A stretch of 29,337 bases of DNA from Candidatus Andersenbacteria bacterium RIFCSPHIGHO2_02_FULL_45_11 (GTDB taxonomy: Bacteria; Patescibacteriota; Andersenbacteria; UBA10190). The notes under the pieces were generated by a model. The model saw only the letters and a program-made list of their open reading frames with translations, did no database searches and was not told the origin of the DNA. Positions 14,107 through 21,769 of the stretch are shown piece after piece. The stretch covers positions 1-29,337 of the forward strand of contig MHHP01000018.1 of assembly GCA_001817055.1 (NCBI GenBank), read 5' to 3'. The translations under genes and the position numbers were made by a program. Each line of letters opens with the position of its first letter. Position 1 is the first letter of the stretch.

Positions 14107-15369
14107 ATGGAATATGACGTAGTGGTAGTAGGCGGAGGGCCGGCAGGCATGATGGCTGCCGGAAGAGCAGCAGAGCTGGGCGCTCGCGTTGTGCTGCTGG
14201 AAAAAAATCCCACCCTTGGAAAAAAGCTTCTCATCACCGGAGGTGGCAGGTGCAACGTTACCAATGCAGAATTTGACGAGCATATCTTACTCGGAAAATT
14301 TAAAGAGAACAAAAAGTTTCTCTTTTCACCTTTTTCGAGATTCACCGTTCAGCAAACATTGGACTTCTTTACCTCACGCAATATGCCAATAAAAATCGAG
14401 GCCCAGAAGCGAGCATTCCCAGTCAGTAACAGCGCTCAGTCCGTATGGGATGTGCTCGTAGCTTATATGAACAAACACAATGTGCATGTGATGACGAACT
14501 CGCCTGCAGACGGTTTTGAATTTGAGGGTGGAACCGTTACGGGTATACGACTCAAAAACAAAACAATCGTACGGGCAGCAACATACATTATTGCAACAGG
14601 TGGAAAGTCCCGCCCAACAACAGGGTCTACAGGGGAAGGCTTTCAGTGGCTCAAAGAAATCGGCCATACCATTATTGAACCTGACCCAGCATTGGTGCCC
14701 GTAACAATACAAGAAGCGTGGGTTCACAAACTTTCTGGTTTAAGCCTGAAAGATGTAAAACTAACCGCATTTCAAAATACAAAGAAGCAAGTGAGTAACA
14801 AAGGAAGTATGCTATTCACTCATTTCGGAATAAGCGGGCCGCTCGTGCTGAATATGAGCCGGGATATTAGTGAACTACTCAAGTACGGAGAAGTAACACT
14901 CGCAATAGACCTAGCCCCGCAAACTGACATTGGAGCACTCGATAAGGAACTCTTAGCTTCTCTGAGCGAGCATACGAATAAGAAAATTAAAAACAGTTTA
15001 GGAAAATTTATTGCCCCTACACTTGCGCCAATACTTCTAGAGCTTGCGCAGATTGATCCGGAAACATTCGTACATAGCATCCACCGCGAAGAACGCTTGC
15101 GAATTACAAAGCTTTTGAAACACTTACCGATGACAGTATCCGGAATTTTGGGCCCCGAGAAAGCAATTGTTACAAGCGGTGGAGTAGAACTGTCGGAAAT
15201 AGATTTTCAAACAATGCAATCAAAAATCGCACCTAACCTTTACATTATCGGAGACGTTCTCAATATTGACCGACCATCTGGCGGATATAGCCTGCAACTC
15301 TGCTGGACAACGGGGCACGTAGCAGGCACTCACGCCGCTAAATCCAGTGTTTCGTCTATTCGGATTTGA
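14107..15369 (+). CDS. BaiN/HI0933-family flavoprotein (NAD(P)/FAD-dependent oxidoreductase)
   Basis: This 420-aa protein has the FAD Rossmann motif YDVVVVGGGPAGMMAAGRA (G9-G14) and the family hallmark KKLLITGGGRCNVTNAE. It also has IIATGGKSRPTTGSTGEGF, LFTHFGISGPLVLNMSR and the closing SGGYSLQLCWTTGHVAG. The HI0933/YhiN/BaiN family is widespread; one member is reported to act on bile-acid intermediates, but the general role is unclear. A longer frame exists upstream, but the ATG chosen is directly in front of the Rossmann strand and 6 nt after TATACT. The 3' end overlaps the convergent ABC-F gene by 40 nt. Confidence 0.92.
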   Translation: MEYDVVVVGGGPAGMMAAGRAAELGARVVLLEKNPTLGKKLLITGGGRCNVTNAEFDEHILLGKFKENKKFLFSPFSRFTVQQTLDFFTSRNMPIKIEAQKRAFPVSNSAQSVWDVLVAYMNKHNVHVMTNSPADGFEFEGGTVTGIRLKNKTIVRAATYIIATGGKSRPTTGSTGEGFQWLKEIGHTIIEPDPALVPVTIQEAWVHKLSGLSLKDVKLTAFQNTKKQVSNKGSMLFTHFGISGPLVLNMSRDISELLKYGEVTLAIDLAPQTDIGALDKELLASLSEHTNKKIKNSLGKFIAPTLAPILLELAQIDPETFVHSIHREERLRITKLLKHLPMTVSGILGPEKAIVTSGGVELSEIDFQTMQSKIAPNLYIIGDVLNIDRPSGGYSLQLCWTTGHVAGTHAAKSSVSSIRI

Positions 15370-16781
15370 GCAACGAATTCTGGTACGTGGCTTACTAATA
15401 TCATCGCCCCCTCATACGCATCAAGCGCAGATGCAATCACAGGAATATGGCGGAAGTTTATATGGTTCGTTGGTTCATCCAGAATAAGGAGGCCCGGTTT
15501 TTGGAGCGCTAACTGCGCAAACGCCACAAGCCCTTTTTGCCCTTCTGATAAGTCGCCGACCTTGAGATTCATCATATCGTTTGTAATCAAAAATCCTGCC
15601 GCCACTGACCGCATCTTTTGTTCCACCTTATCCTTCATAACAGAGAACAGCGCGTCTCGTACGGTATCTTCAAAATTGAGCGTAGAAAAATCTTGGCGGT
15701 AATAGCACACGAGAATATCAGGCGCGATCGTAACACCTTCTGCCGTACCATGGGCAATGGATTCTAGTAGCGTACTTTTTCCAATTCCATTCGGCCCCTC
15801 TAGTACTAGGTGCTGATTTTTCTTTAGCACAACATTCGCCTTCTTCGTAACTACTTCATGGTTTTCTATTATGGAAAATGACGAGATGCGAATAAGATCC
15901 CCACCCAAATCATCCTGCGCCTCAATACGGAATGGTCGAATTGCTTTATCTTCTTTGCGCACATCAACCTTATTTTCTTCCATTTCAGCTGCTTCTTCTC
16001 TCAACTTCTTAGCCAAGAATCTCATTTTCCCCCCTTTATTGGCGAAGAAGTTTGATTTGTCTTTGTTATCCTGAATCTTTTTACCCAAGCGTGCATTCTC
16101 GCGGTTTTCTTTTTCTACACGCGCACTAATTTGTTCCACTACGTCAAAGTAATTACCAACATACTGCTCTATCTTGCGCGTGAACACATCGAGGTACAGC
16201 ACGCCATCGGAAAACGCATTTAAAAATTCCGCATCATGGGAAATAACCATGCAGGTTTTATGGTATGCCTTCAGAAATTCCGTAAGATGCGCAATTCCCG
16301 CAACATCCAAATTATTCGTTGGCTCATCTAATAACAGCAAGTCAGGATCTTGAATCAACGCCGATGCAAGCAGGAGACGTGCCTGCTGCCCACCGGAAAA
16401 ATCCGTAATGCGCTTTTCTTTATCGGCGTGCAGATTCACCACTTCAAGCACCTGGTCTATTCTGCGATCAATATCATATATAACCCCAGAAAATCGTTTC
16501 GCAAAAAACTCCCGTACCGTAAGCTCAAGTTCATCACGAGGGATTACCTGGCGCGCTGTTGCAATAGTTAACCCTTGTGCACGATTAATCCTGCCAGCTT
16601 CCGGTTTCAACTCATCCATAATGAGGCCAAAGATGGTGCTTTTGCCTGCTCCGTTTTGACCCATAAGCGTTACTTTCATGCCTTCGCGCACAGAAAAGTT
16701 CACCTCGTCTAAAATAGGCTTATTTGGCCCAAATTCAAACGAAAGGTCGCTAAAGTTGATAATATGCTCACGTCGTGACAT
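15330..16781 (-). CDS. ABC-F family ATPase (ribosome-associated type)
   Basis: This 483-aa protein has two ABC domains in one chain and no membrane segments, which is the ABC-F layout of ribosome-binding translation factors and drug-protection proteins. Domain 1: Walker A GQNGAGKST (41-49), signature FSGGQQARLLLA, Walker B LLLLDEPTNNLD and the ISHD switch. A charged linker follows (ANKGGKMRFLAKKLREEAAEMEE). Domain 2: GPNGIGKST, a degenerate signature LSEGQKGLVAF, LLILDEPTNHIN, and VSHV where the usual switch is SHD. The weakened second site is worth noting. The ATG chosen follows six implausible codons. The 3' end overlaps the flavoprotein gene tail to tail. Confidence 0.9.
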   Translation of the reverse strand: MSRREHIINFSDLSFEFGPNKPILDEVNFSVREGMKVTLMGQNGAGKSTIFGLIMDELKPEAGRINRAQGLTIATARQVIPRDELELTVREFFAKRFSGVIYDIDRRIDQVLEVVNLHADKEKRITDFSGGQQARLLLASALIQDPDLLLLDEPTNNLDVAGIAHLTEFLKAYHKTCMVISHDAEFLNAFSDGVLYLDVFTRKIEQYVGNYFDVVEQISARVEKENRENARLGKKIQDNKDKSNFFANKGGKMRFLAKKLREEAAEMEENKVDVRKEDKAIRPFRIEAQDDLGGDLIRISSFSIIENHEVVTKKANVVLKKNQHLVLEGPNGIGKSTLLESIAHGTAEGVTIAPDILVCYYRQDFSTLNFEDTVRDALFSVMKDKVEQKMRSVAAGFLITNDMMNLKVGDLSEGQKGLVAFAQLALQKPGLLILDEPTNHINFRHIPVIASALDAYEGAMILVSHVPEFVAQIRIDETLDLAA

Positions 16782-16820
16782 AAGGTGACACAATACCACA
16801 CTACGGGTACGCTATCAAGC

Positions 16821-17063
16821 ATGCCGTATTACGCATATATCTTGGAGTGTGCAGACGGGACACTCTATACCGGTTTTACCAACAATCTAAAGCGACGGCT
16901 TATAGCACACAACAGCCTCAAAAGCGGTGCCCACTACACAAAAATCCGCAGGCCAGTAGTGCTGAAATATTCAGAAGAATTTGCGACAAGTGGTGAAGCT
17001 AAAAAACGCGAAGCAGAGATAAAGTCGTGGACAAGAATGAAAAAGCTTGGGTTGTTTAAGTGA
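16821..17063 (+). CDS. GIY-YIG domain protein (YhbQ/UPF0213-like)
   Basis: This 80-aa protein is a stand-alone GIY-YIG nuclease fold: YYAYILECADGTLYTGFTNNLKRRLIAHN, with LYTGFT in place of YIG and R25/R26 after it. It ends in the helix KKREAEIKSWTRMKKLGLF, which carries the conserved glutamate region. Single-domain members are small, widespread and mostly uncharacterised; some have weak DNase activity. A longer frame starts at 16785 but adds no family residues and overlaps the ABC-F promoter region. The gene is divergent from ABC-F with 39 bp between starts. Confidence 0.88.
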   Translation: MPYYAYILECADGTLYTGFTNNLKRRLIAHNSLKSGAHYTKIRRPVVLKYSEEFATSGEAKKREAEIKSWTRMKKLGLFK

Positions 17064-17093
17064 AACTTCCCATCTGCGGACTGCATTTTCAGT

Positions 17094-17112
17094 TGGTCAC
17101 ATTTTGTGACCA
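17094..17112. other. Perfect 8-bp hairpin of unknown role
   Basis: TGGTCACA-TTT-TGTGACCA is a perfect inverted repeat in the 94-nt gap between the GIY-YIG gene and tRNA-Ser. No T-run follows on either strand, so it is not a classical terminator. It could be a transcript 3' end structure or an operator. Confidence 0.5.
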
Positions 17113-17157
17113 GTTGGCTACCTCCACAAAGTGTCCACTTTATGGGGTACGGATCAG

Positions 17158-17244
17158 CGGAAGCGGGAGGATTCGAACCTCCGAGGCACTTTCATGCCTT
17201 CTAGTTTTCAAGACTAGCCCATTCAACCGCTCTGGCACGCTTCC
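17158..17244 (-). tRNA. tRNA-Ser (anticodon UGA)
   Basis: The minus strand folds into a class II tRNA. The acceptor arms are GGAAGCG and CGCTTCC (7 bp), and the discriminator is G at 17158. The anticodon stem is CTAGT/ACTAG with loop CTTGAAA, giving anticodon TGA. There is a long variable arm (AAGGCATGAAAGTGCCT) and a T arm GGAGGTTCGAATCCTCC. The long variable arm and G discriminator are the serine identity features. No CCA is encoded, so it must be added after transcription. It is decoded on the strand opposite to the flanking protein genes. Confidence 0.95.
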
Positions 17245-17248
17245 AATA

Positions 17249-17276
17249 TTGACTTTTGCATAGTTTTCCTCATAAT
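17249..17276 (+). promoter_or_regulatory. Probable promoter of the 105-aa gene
   Basis: TTGACT (17249-17254) is separated by 16 nt from CATAAT (17271-17276) on the plus strand, close to the sigma-70 consensus. It would give a leader of about 65 nt that contains GGGAGG (17334-17339), 9 nt before the ATG at 17349. It starts right at the 5' side of the divergently transcribed tRNA gene. Confidence 0.5.
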
Positions 17277-17348
17277 TCAAATCGGTATTGAAGCAGAGTC
17301 GTTCTGTTTCAAAATGTTCGTTCAACATTTGTTGGGAGGCTTTATGCG

Positions 17349-17666
17349 ATGCGAAAGCAAGCACAATTCAAGCTGGTATCATCCACCGTAGCGGGTCCGC
17401 GCAAGCGAACACATAAATCTTGCCCTCCTGGTGTCAGGCTCACAGTTTATGGTCCGCACCATCCAGATTGCTGCGAAACATGCGGCCAAGAGTTCATCCC
17501 CGACCATCCACAACTCTCAGAGCTTGAGCCAATGGACTGCGAAGCATTCGACCAAAAACTTGCGACCATGTTCGCATCGATGCAAAAAATGCGAATTGTG
17601 AAAAAACGGACTAGCGGAATGCCAAAACGAACGATTGCGGCAAAAACCAAAGGCCGCCCCGCTTAA
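17349..17666 (+). CDS. Small basic cysteine-containing protein, unknown function
   Basis: This 105-aa protein is not a family I recognise. It begins with a basic stretch (KRTHKSC), has DCCETCGQEF (C41, C42, C45) plus C25 and C64, a short acidic helix (SELEPMDCEAFDQKLATMFASMQK), and a very basic tail (KKRTSGMPKRTIAAKTKGRPA). The Cys pairs could bind zinc, and the basic ends suggest contact with nucleic acid. A good ribosome binding site (GGGAGG, 9-nt spacing), a plausible promoter upstream and a terminator downstream show it is a real single-gene unit. An earlier ATG at 17344 is in another frame and soon stops. Confidence 0.7.
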   Translation: MRKQAQFKLVSSTVAGPRKRTHKSCPPGVRLTVYGPHHPDCCETCGQEFIPDHPQLSELEPMDCEAFDQKLATMFASMQKMRIVKKRTSGMPKRTIAAKTKGRPA

Positions 17667-17689
17667 CCCAACCCAGCAAAACCCAAACA

Positions 17690-17724
17690 ACCCTATAGCG
17701 TGCTTTGCTCTGCTATGGGGTTTT
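17690..17724 (+). terminator. Rho-independent terminator after the 105-aa gene
   Basis: ACCCTATAGC (17690-17699) pairs with GCTATGGGGT (17712-17721) with one G-T wobble, and TTTT follows on the plus strand. It lies 24 nt after the gene's stop and between it and the convergent pyk, so it may also stop pyk transcription, though the T-run there is poor. Confidence 0.7.
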
Positions 17725-17730
17725 ATCTTG

Positions 17731-19155
17731 TTATATCTCCCGAACTCGAATCATCGAGTCGTATCCGGAGCCGGACTCACGCGTTAAGCCAGACATTACT
17801 ACAACTTTTGAACCAGCAGGAAGATGCTGATCTTGCGCGAGCTTTGCAAGAGAATCTTGTACCATCTTTTCCGGAGTACCGTATCCATCGATTACGAATG
17901 GAGACACGCCCCAAGACAATAGCAATTGTCGGCATACACGAGCGCTTGGTGTTGCAGCGTAAATCGGAAGCTCTGGACGGAAGCGCGCAACTTGGCGAGC
18001 AGAAAATCCTGTTTTGGTAGTAACCAAAATTGCAGCAGCGCCAATATGCCGAGCAAGCTCAACGGCCGCAGCGGCAACTGCAGACGGCACAGGCTCTCCA
18101 GCAGTATCGTGATGCGGCATAAGCGCATCCAGCGGAGACTCTTCTGTTTGCTGGATAATCTCTGTCATTGTTTTTACTACCTGGACAGGATATTTCCCCA
18201 TTGCGGATTCTCCAGACAACATAACTGCGTCAGTATGATCAATAACAGCGTTCGCAACATCGGAAACTTCTGCACGCGTTGGGCGTGGATTGTATTCCAT
18301 AGATGCCATCATCTCTGTTGCGGTTATAACGGGTTTGCCGGCAATTACACACTTGGCAATGATTTCTTTTTGATGAATTGGCAATTTTGCAACAGGAGTT
18401 TCGATTCCCAAATCTCCGCGCGCAACCATCACCGCATCTGTTTCACTCAAAATCTCATCAAAGTTTTGAAGCGCTTCGTGCTTTTCAATTTTCACGATGA
18501 TCTGCGGTGGCTCTACACCTTCTGGAGTCCACTTTACAATTTTCTCTTTGAGCTTGCGAACATCCTCACCGGAACGAACAAAGGAAAGCGCCACAAAATC
18601 AATGTTCTGCTTTAAACCGAACGCCAAATCCTCATCATCTTTTTCAGTCATGGAATCTATGGAAAGCGTAACAGTTGGAACATTCACTCCTTTATTAGAA
18701 AGAAGTGTCCCACCAAGCAATACCTTCGCCGTAATCATATTACCCTGCACATCAACAACTTCTGCTTCACGTACACCGTCGGCAAATAAAATTCTGTCAC
18801 CCTTGCTCAAATCATGAGCAAACCGGTCATACGGAACAGGGATAACTCCCGGATCTGCAGTCTGAACCCCTGCTTGCATAGTAATAAGTTTGCCTTCAAT
18901 AAGCTCGATACCTTCACCCGGAAGTGTGCCTACGCGCATTTTTGGGCCCTGTAAGTCTTGCAAAATCGCTACTTCTTTTCCTACCTGCTTCGCGGCGTCG
19001 CGCACTTTTTCTACCAACTCTAAGTTTCCTTCATGGCTACCATGAGAGAAATTAATTCTGGCTATGTTCATGCCCGCTTCGATCATATCTTTAAGGACAG
19101 GAACCATCGAAGATGCCGGCCCGATCGTACATACTATATTGGTGTGTTTTTGCAT
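17731..19155 (-). CDS. pyk: Pyruvate kinase
   Basis: Pyruvate kinase makes pyruvate and ATP from phosphoenolpyruvate and ADP in the cytoplasm. The 474-aa protein has the opening TNIVCTIGPAS, the substrate loop ARINFSHGSHE, the B domain (about 70-165), then IIVKIEKHEAL with the catalytic Lys, VMVARGDLGIE for metal binding, and VITATEMMASMEYNPRPTRAEVSDVANAV. The C-terminal domain has TKTGFSARQVARFRP. In the usual ATQML segment this protein has ATEMM, a small departure. A longer frame adds 35 residues of no family character. The upstream membrane-protein gene ends 13 nt before the ATG, so the two are likely co-transcribed. Confidence 0.96.
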   Translation of the reverse strand: MQKHTNIVCTIGPASSMVPVLKDMIEAGMNIARINFSHGSHEGNLELVEKVRDAAKQVGKEVAILQDLQGPKMRVGTLPGEGIELIEGKLITMQAGVQTADPGVIPVPYDRFAHDLSKGDRILFADGVREAEVVDVQGNMITAKVLLGGTLLSNKGVNVPTVTLSIDSMTEKDDEDLAFGLKQNIDFVALSFVRSGEDVRKLKEKIVKWTPEGVEPPQIIVKIEKHEALQNFDEILSETDAVMVARGDLGIETPVAKLPIHQKEIIAKCVIAGKPVITATEMMASMEYNPRPTRAEVSDVANAVIDHTDAVMLSGESAMGKYPVQVVKTMTEIIQQTEESPLDALMPHHDTAGEPVPSAVAAAAVELARHIGAAAILVTTKTGFSARQVARFRPELPIYAATPSARVCRQLLLSWGVSPFVIDGYGTPEKMVQDSLAKLAQDQHLPAGSKVVVMSGLTRESGSGYDSMIRVREI

Positions 19156-19168
19156 AAAGGTTACTGTA

Positions 19169-19489
19169 CTAAAGACTGAACAAATCCGCAATTGTACCAA
19201 CCCCCGGAATATACCGCCGTTCACCATGTAGGGAGGTAAAGAGCCCCACAATTGATGCAATTAACATCAACACAAACAACAACCCGCCCAAAGAAGAAAT
19301 CCATATACCTGCTACAATTGCCAGAATTTCCCCAACCAAAATTACAAGGCCCTGCTTTGTATGAAACGCAATGAATGGATTTTTGGTAGCTCCAGAAATA
19401 ATAGGGACAAGTACAAGCACGCCGATATACGACATACTCGCCATCAGCAAGCTTGAATCAAGGCCGGTAAGATCGTTATTGTCGGGCAT
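19169..19489 (-). CDS. DUF4870/Tic20-like small membrane protein
   Basis: This 106-aa protein has three to four hydrophobic helices (MSYIGVLVLVPIISG, LVILVGEILAIVAGIWI, LLFVLMLIASIVGLF). The motif NPFIAFHTKQGLVI is characteristic of the DUF4870/Tic20-like family, whose usual form is F-x-x-x-H-x-x-Q. The family is common in bacteria and of unsettled function. It starts 6 nt after a TACAAT hexamer and is followed by pyk after 13 nt. A palindromic element separates it from groL upstream. Confidence 0.82.
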   Translation of the reverse strand: MPDNNDLTGLDSSLLMASMSYIGVLVLVPIISGATKNPFIAFHTKQGLVILVGEILAIVAGIWISSLGGLLFVLMLIASIVGLFTSLHGERRYIPGVGTIADLFSL

Positions 19490-19495
19490 GTAAGA

Positions 19496-19501
19496 ATTGT
19501 A
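19496..19501 (-). promoter_or_regulatory. Possible leaderless -10 of the DUF4870-like gene
   Basis: TACAAT on the minus strand ends 6 nt before the ATG at 19489. The -35 would fall in the palindromic element and is not clear. It is supported by the same spacing at other genes. Confidence 0.4.
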
Positions 19502-19507
19502 AACGAT

Positions 19508-19596
19508 TTCTCCCCCTTATATAGGGGGGAGCGAGAGGGGGTGGGCCGCTACGTTCGCGACCCCACCTCGCCTCCCCTCACATGAGGGGAGGAAAT
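19508..19596. repeat. GC-rich double-hairpin palindromic element, copy B
   Basis: One hairpin, TCCCCCT...GGGGGGA (19511-19530), and a second 10-bp hairpin (19571-19580 with 19583-19592) flank a middle part in which GCGAGAGGGGGTGGG (19531-19545) faces CCCCACCTCGCC (19561-19572). It fills the gap between the groL stop and the DUF4870-like gene and may end groSL transcription. Confidence 0.75.
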
Positions 19597-19606
19597 ACAT
19601 CGACGC

Positions 19607-21271
19607 TTACATCATTCCCATGCCGCCCATTCCTCCACCCATACCTGCACCCGCATGAGCATCCTTCTTTTCTTCAGGAAGCTCTGCCACAATCGCTTCT
19701 GTCGTAAGCATGATTGCCGCAATGGATGCAGCATTCTGCAATGCAGAGCGCGTTACCATTTTCGGATCAACAATCCCTGCCTCAAACATATCAACATACG
19801 TATGGTCTGCAGCATTGTATCCAAGCTTGAAATCGTGACGACGAACTTCTTCTACAATCACAGAACCTTCTTTTCCTGCATTAATTGCAATCTGGCGAGC
19901 AGGCTCTTCTAATGCACGCATCACTAATTGCATACCAGTTAATTGGTCCCGATTTATAGTGCCTTCTTTGTTTTCTAGCTCATCAATTGCTTTTTCCAGC
20001 TTGTGCGCAGCTGTCAAAAGTGCGAGTCCTCCGCCAGATACAATACCTTCTGCAACCGCTGCCTTCGTTGCCTGCACGGCATCTTCAACTCGATGCTGCT
20101 TTTCCTTCTGCTCTGTTTCCGTTGCAGCACCAACTTTAATAACAGCAACTTTGCCGGCAAGCTTTCCGAGGCGCTCATTCAGCTTTTCCTTATCAAAGTC
20201 AGAAGTTTCATTTTCAAACGCAACTTTAATTTGGTTTACGCGAGCTTCAATATCAGCAACTACGCCCTTTCCACCAACAATGGTTGTTTCGTCCTTGGTT
20301 GCAATCACTCGTGTTGCATGGCCCAAGTCCTCAAGTGTTGCGTTCTCAAGCTTGAGTCCAACTTCTTCAGAAATAACTTTGCCACCAGTGATAACGGCAA
20401 TATCTTGCAGCATCTCTTTTCGACGGTCCCCAAACCCGGGAGCTTTCACAGCAATTGCATGGAAAATTCCACGGAGCTTGTTTACAACCAAAGTTGCAAG
20501 CGCTTCGCCGTCTACGTCTTCAGCAATAATGACAAGTTCTTTCTTGCCAGATTGCATAAGCTTTTCCAGAATCGGAAGAATATCTGCAATTGCAGAAATC
20601 TTTTTATCCGTAAGCAATATTGCTGGGTTTTCCATAACCGCTTCCATCTTCTCCGAATTGGTTACCATGTATGCGCTGGTATATCCCTTATCAAAGTTCA
20701 TACCCTCTACATACTCAGACTCAACGCCGAGCGCTTGAGATTCTTCCACGGTAATAACACCATCTTTTCCAACCTTTTCCATAACGTCAGCGATGAGTGT
20801 TCCCACTTCTTCGTCTTGTGCAGAAATAGTTGCAACCTGAGCAATGTCGTTCTTGCCTTTTACATCCCGCTTTTGTTCGTCCAAGGATTCAACGGCAATC
20901 TGTGTTGCCTTCTCAATTCCTTTGCGAAGCACCATTGGGTTTGCACCTGCCGCAATATGACGAAGCCCTTCAGTAAACATGCTTTGTGCAAGCACAGTTG
21001 CTGTTGTGGTTCCGTCTCCTGCAATGTCATTAGTCTTTTCTGCAACTTGTTTCACCAGCTCAACACCCATATTCTCCACCTTGTTTGGAAGTTCGATTTC
21101 TTTCGCAATTGTTACCCCATCGTTGGTGATAATAGGAGCTCCGTATCCTTTATCGAGCACAACGTTACGCCCCTTGGGCCCAAGAGTTACCTTTACTGCG
21201 TTTGCGAGCTGGTCGACTCCGCGGCGGAGAGCTTCTCGCGCTTGTTCGTTAAAAAGAATTTGTTTAGCCAT
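19607..21271 (-). CDS. groL: 60 kDa chaperonin GroEL
   Basis: GroEL forms the ring-shaped ATP-driven folding chamber. The 554-aa protein is full length and has KVTLGPKGRNVVLDKGYGAPIITNDGVTIAKEI and the nucleotide motif GDGTTTATVLA. It also has VEEGIVSGGG-type AVAEGIVSGGGLALL, and ends in the usual flexible Gly/Met tail (GGGMGGMGMM). It is the second gene of groS-groL, 19 nt after groS. No clear Shine-Dalgarno precedes the ATG. Regulation should follow the CIRCE operator in front of groS. Confidence 0.98.
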   Translation of the reverse strand: MAKQILFNEQAREALRRGVDQLANAVKVTLGPKGRNVVLDKGYGAPIITNDGVTIAKEIELPNKVENMGVELVKQVAEKTNDIAGDGTTTATVLAQSMFTEGLRHIAAGANPMVLRKGIEKATQIAVESLDEQKRDVKGKNDIAQVATISAQDEEVGTLIADVMEKVGKDGVITVEESQALGVESEYVEGMNFDKGYTSAYMVTNSEKMEAVMENPAILLTDKKISAIADILPILEKLMQSGKKELVIIAEDVDGEALATLVVNKLRGIFHAIAVKAPGFGDRRKEMLQDIAVITGGKVISEEVGLKLENATLEDLGHATRVIATKDETTIVGGKGVVADIEARVNQIKVAFENETSDFDKEKLNERLGKLAGKVAVIKVGAATETEQKEKQHRVEDAVQATKAAVAEGIVSGGGLALLTAAHKLEKAIDELENKEGTINRDQLTGMQLVMRALEEPARQIAINAGKEGSVIVEEVRRHDFKLGYNAADHTYVDMFEAGIVDPKMVTRSALQNAASIAAIMLTTEAIVAELPEEKKDAHAGAGMGGGMGGMGMM

Positions 21272-21290
21272 ATGTGTAAGTAAGAATTAA

Positions 21291-21581
21291 TTAGCGAACG
21301 ATTGCCAGAATTTTGTCTTCATCAATAACGAGATATTCCTCGCCATCAACTTCAACTTCATCCGGAGCGTATTTTGTAAACAGAACTTTATCTCCAACCT
21401 TAACGCTCATCGGAGCAACACTTCCGTTATCCATGCGCTTGCCGGGACCGGTTGCGATAACTTCGCCTTCCATCGGCTTTTCTTTATCTGCCGTACCAGG
21501 CAATACGATGCCGGACGCAGTAACCTCTTTTTCAGAGAGGGGCTTGATAACAACCTTGTCGTGAAGCGGTTCAATCTTCAT
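21291..21581 (-). CDS. groS: 10 kDa co-chaperonin GroES
   Basis: GroES is the heptameric lid of the GroEL chamber. The 96-aa protein has the family start IEPLHDKVVIKPL, the mobile loop region EVTASGIVLPGTADKEKP, and KVGDKVLFTKYAPDEVEVDGEEYLVIDEDKILAIV. Its length is usual. It is the first gene of the operon and carries a leader of about 40 nt below a CIRCE-overlapped promoter. No strong ribosome binding site is seen in front of the ATG. Confidence 0.98.
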   Translation of the reverse strand: MKIEPLHDKVVIKPLSEKEVTASGIVLPGTADKEKPMEGEVIATGPGKRMDNGSVAPMSVKVGDKVLFTKYAPDEVEVDGEEYLVIDEDKILAIVR

Positions 21582-21623
21582 AAAATGTATATATGAATTA
21601 AGAATAAATATTCATGTTCGTAT

Positions 21624-21650
21624 CTAGCAGTCTATCGCTGTGAGTGCTAG
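21624..21650. promoter_or_regulatory. CIRCE operator (HrcA binding site)
   Basis: CTAGCAGTC - 9 nt - GAGTGCTAG (21624-21632, 21642-21650) matches the CIRCE consensus TTAGCACTC-N9-GAGTGCTAA with the correct spacing and one mismatch between arms. It overlaps the spacer and -10 of the groS promoter, as expected for repression by HrcA. HrcA itself is not in the window. Confidence 0.9.
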
Positions 21651-21657
21651 GAGTCAA
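21629..21657 (-). promoter_or_regulatory. groSL promoter
   Basis: On the minus strand TTGACT (21652-21657), a 17-nt spacer and TAGACT (21629-21634) form a sigma-70 promoter overlapped by CIRCE. It predicts a start near 21622 and a leader of about 41 nt, unlike the leaderless genes nearby. Confidence 0.75.
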
Positions 21658-21660
21658 TAC

Positions 21661-21756
21661 CGTATTTCTCCCCCTCATATGAGGGGGAGTGAGAGGGGGG
21701 TCGTAATGCGTCGTCGAGTTACCCCCACCCCGCCTTATCCAAGAGGGAGAAATACG
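21661..21756. repeat. GC-rich palindromic element, copy C
   Basis: The ends are a perfect 11-bp inverted repeat (CGTATTTCTCC at 21661-21671, GGAGAAATACG at 21746-21756). Inside is a perfect 22-bp palindrome (21668-21689), then GTGAGAGGGGGG facing CCCCCACCCCGCC; the second hairpin has decayed. It lies between the divergent groS promoter and the coiled-coil gene, so it cannot serve as a terminator for either. Confidence 0.75.
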
Positions 21757-21757
21757 C

Positions 21758-21763
21758 TATACT
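21758..21763 (+). promoter_or_regulatory. -10 element of the coiled-coil gene, leaderless type
   Basis: TATACT ends 6 nt before the ATG at 21770. The weak -35 candidate TTATCC (21735-21740) lies in the palindromic element, so the element may have supplied part of the promoter. Confidence 0.55.
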
Positions 21764-21769
21764 CAACTC

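Noticed and set aside
17926..18615. 229-aa open frame opposite pyk
   Set aside because: It is an antisense shadow of pyruvate kinase with implausible composition and no start signals.
20003..21283. 426-aa open frame on the plus strand opposite groL
   Set aside because: It is the antisense shadow of the well-conserved groL gene; its translation is Cys/Phe/His-rich with no domain.
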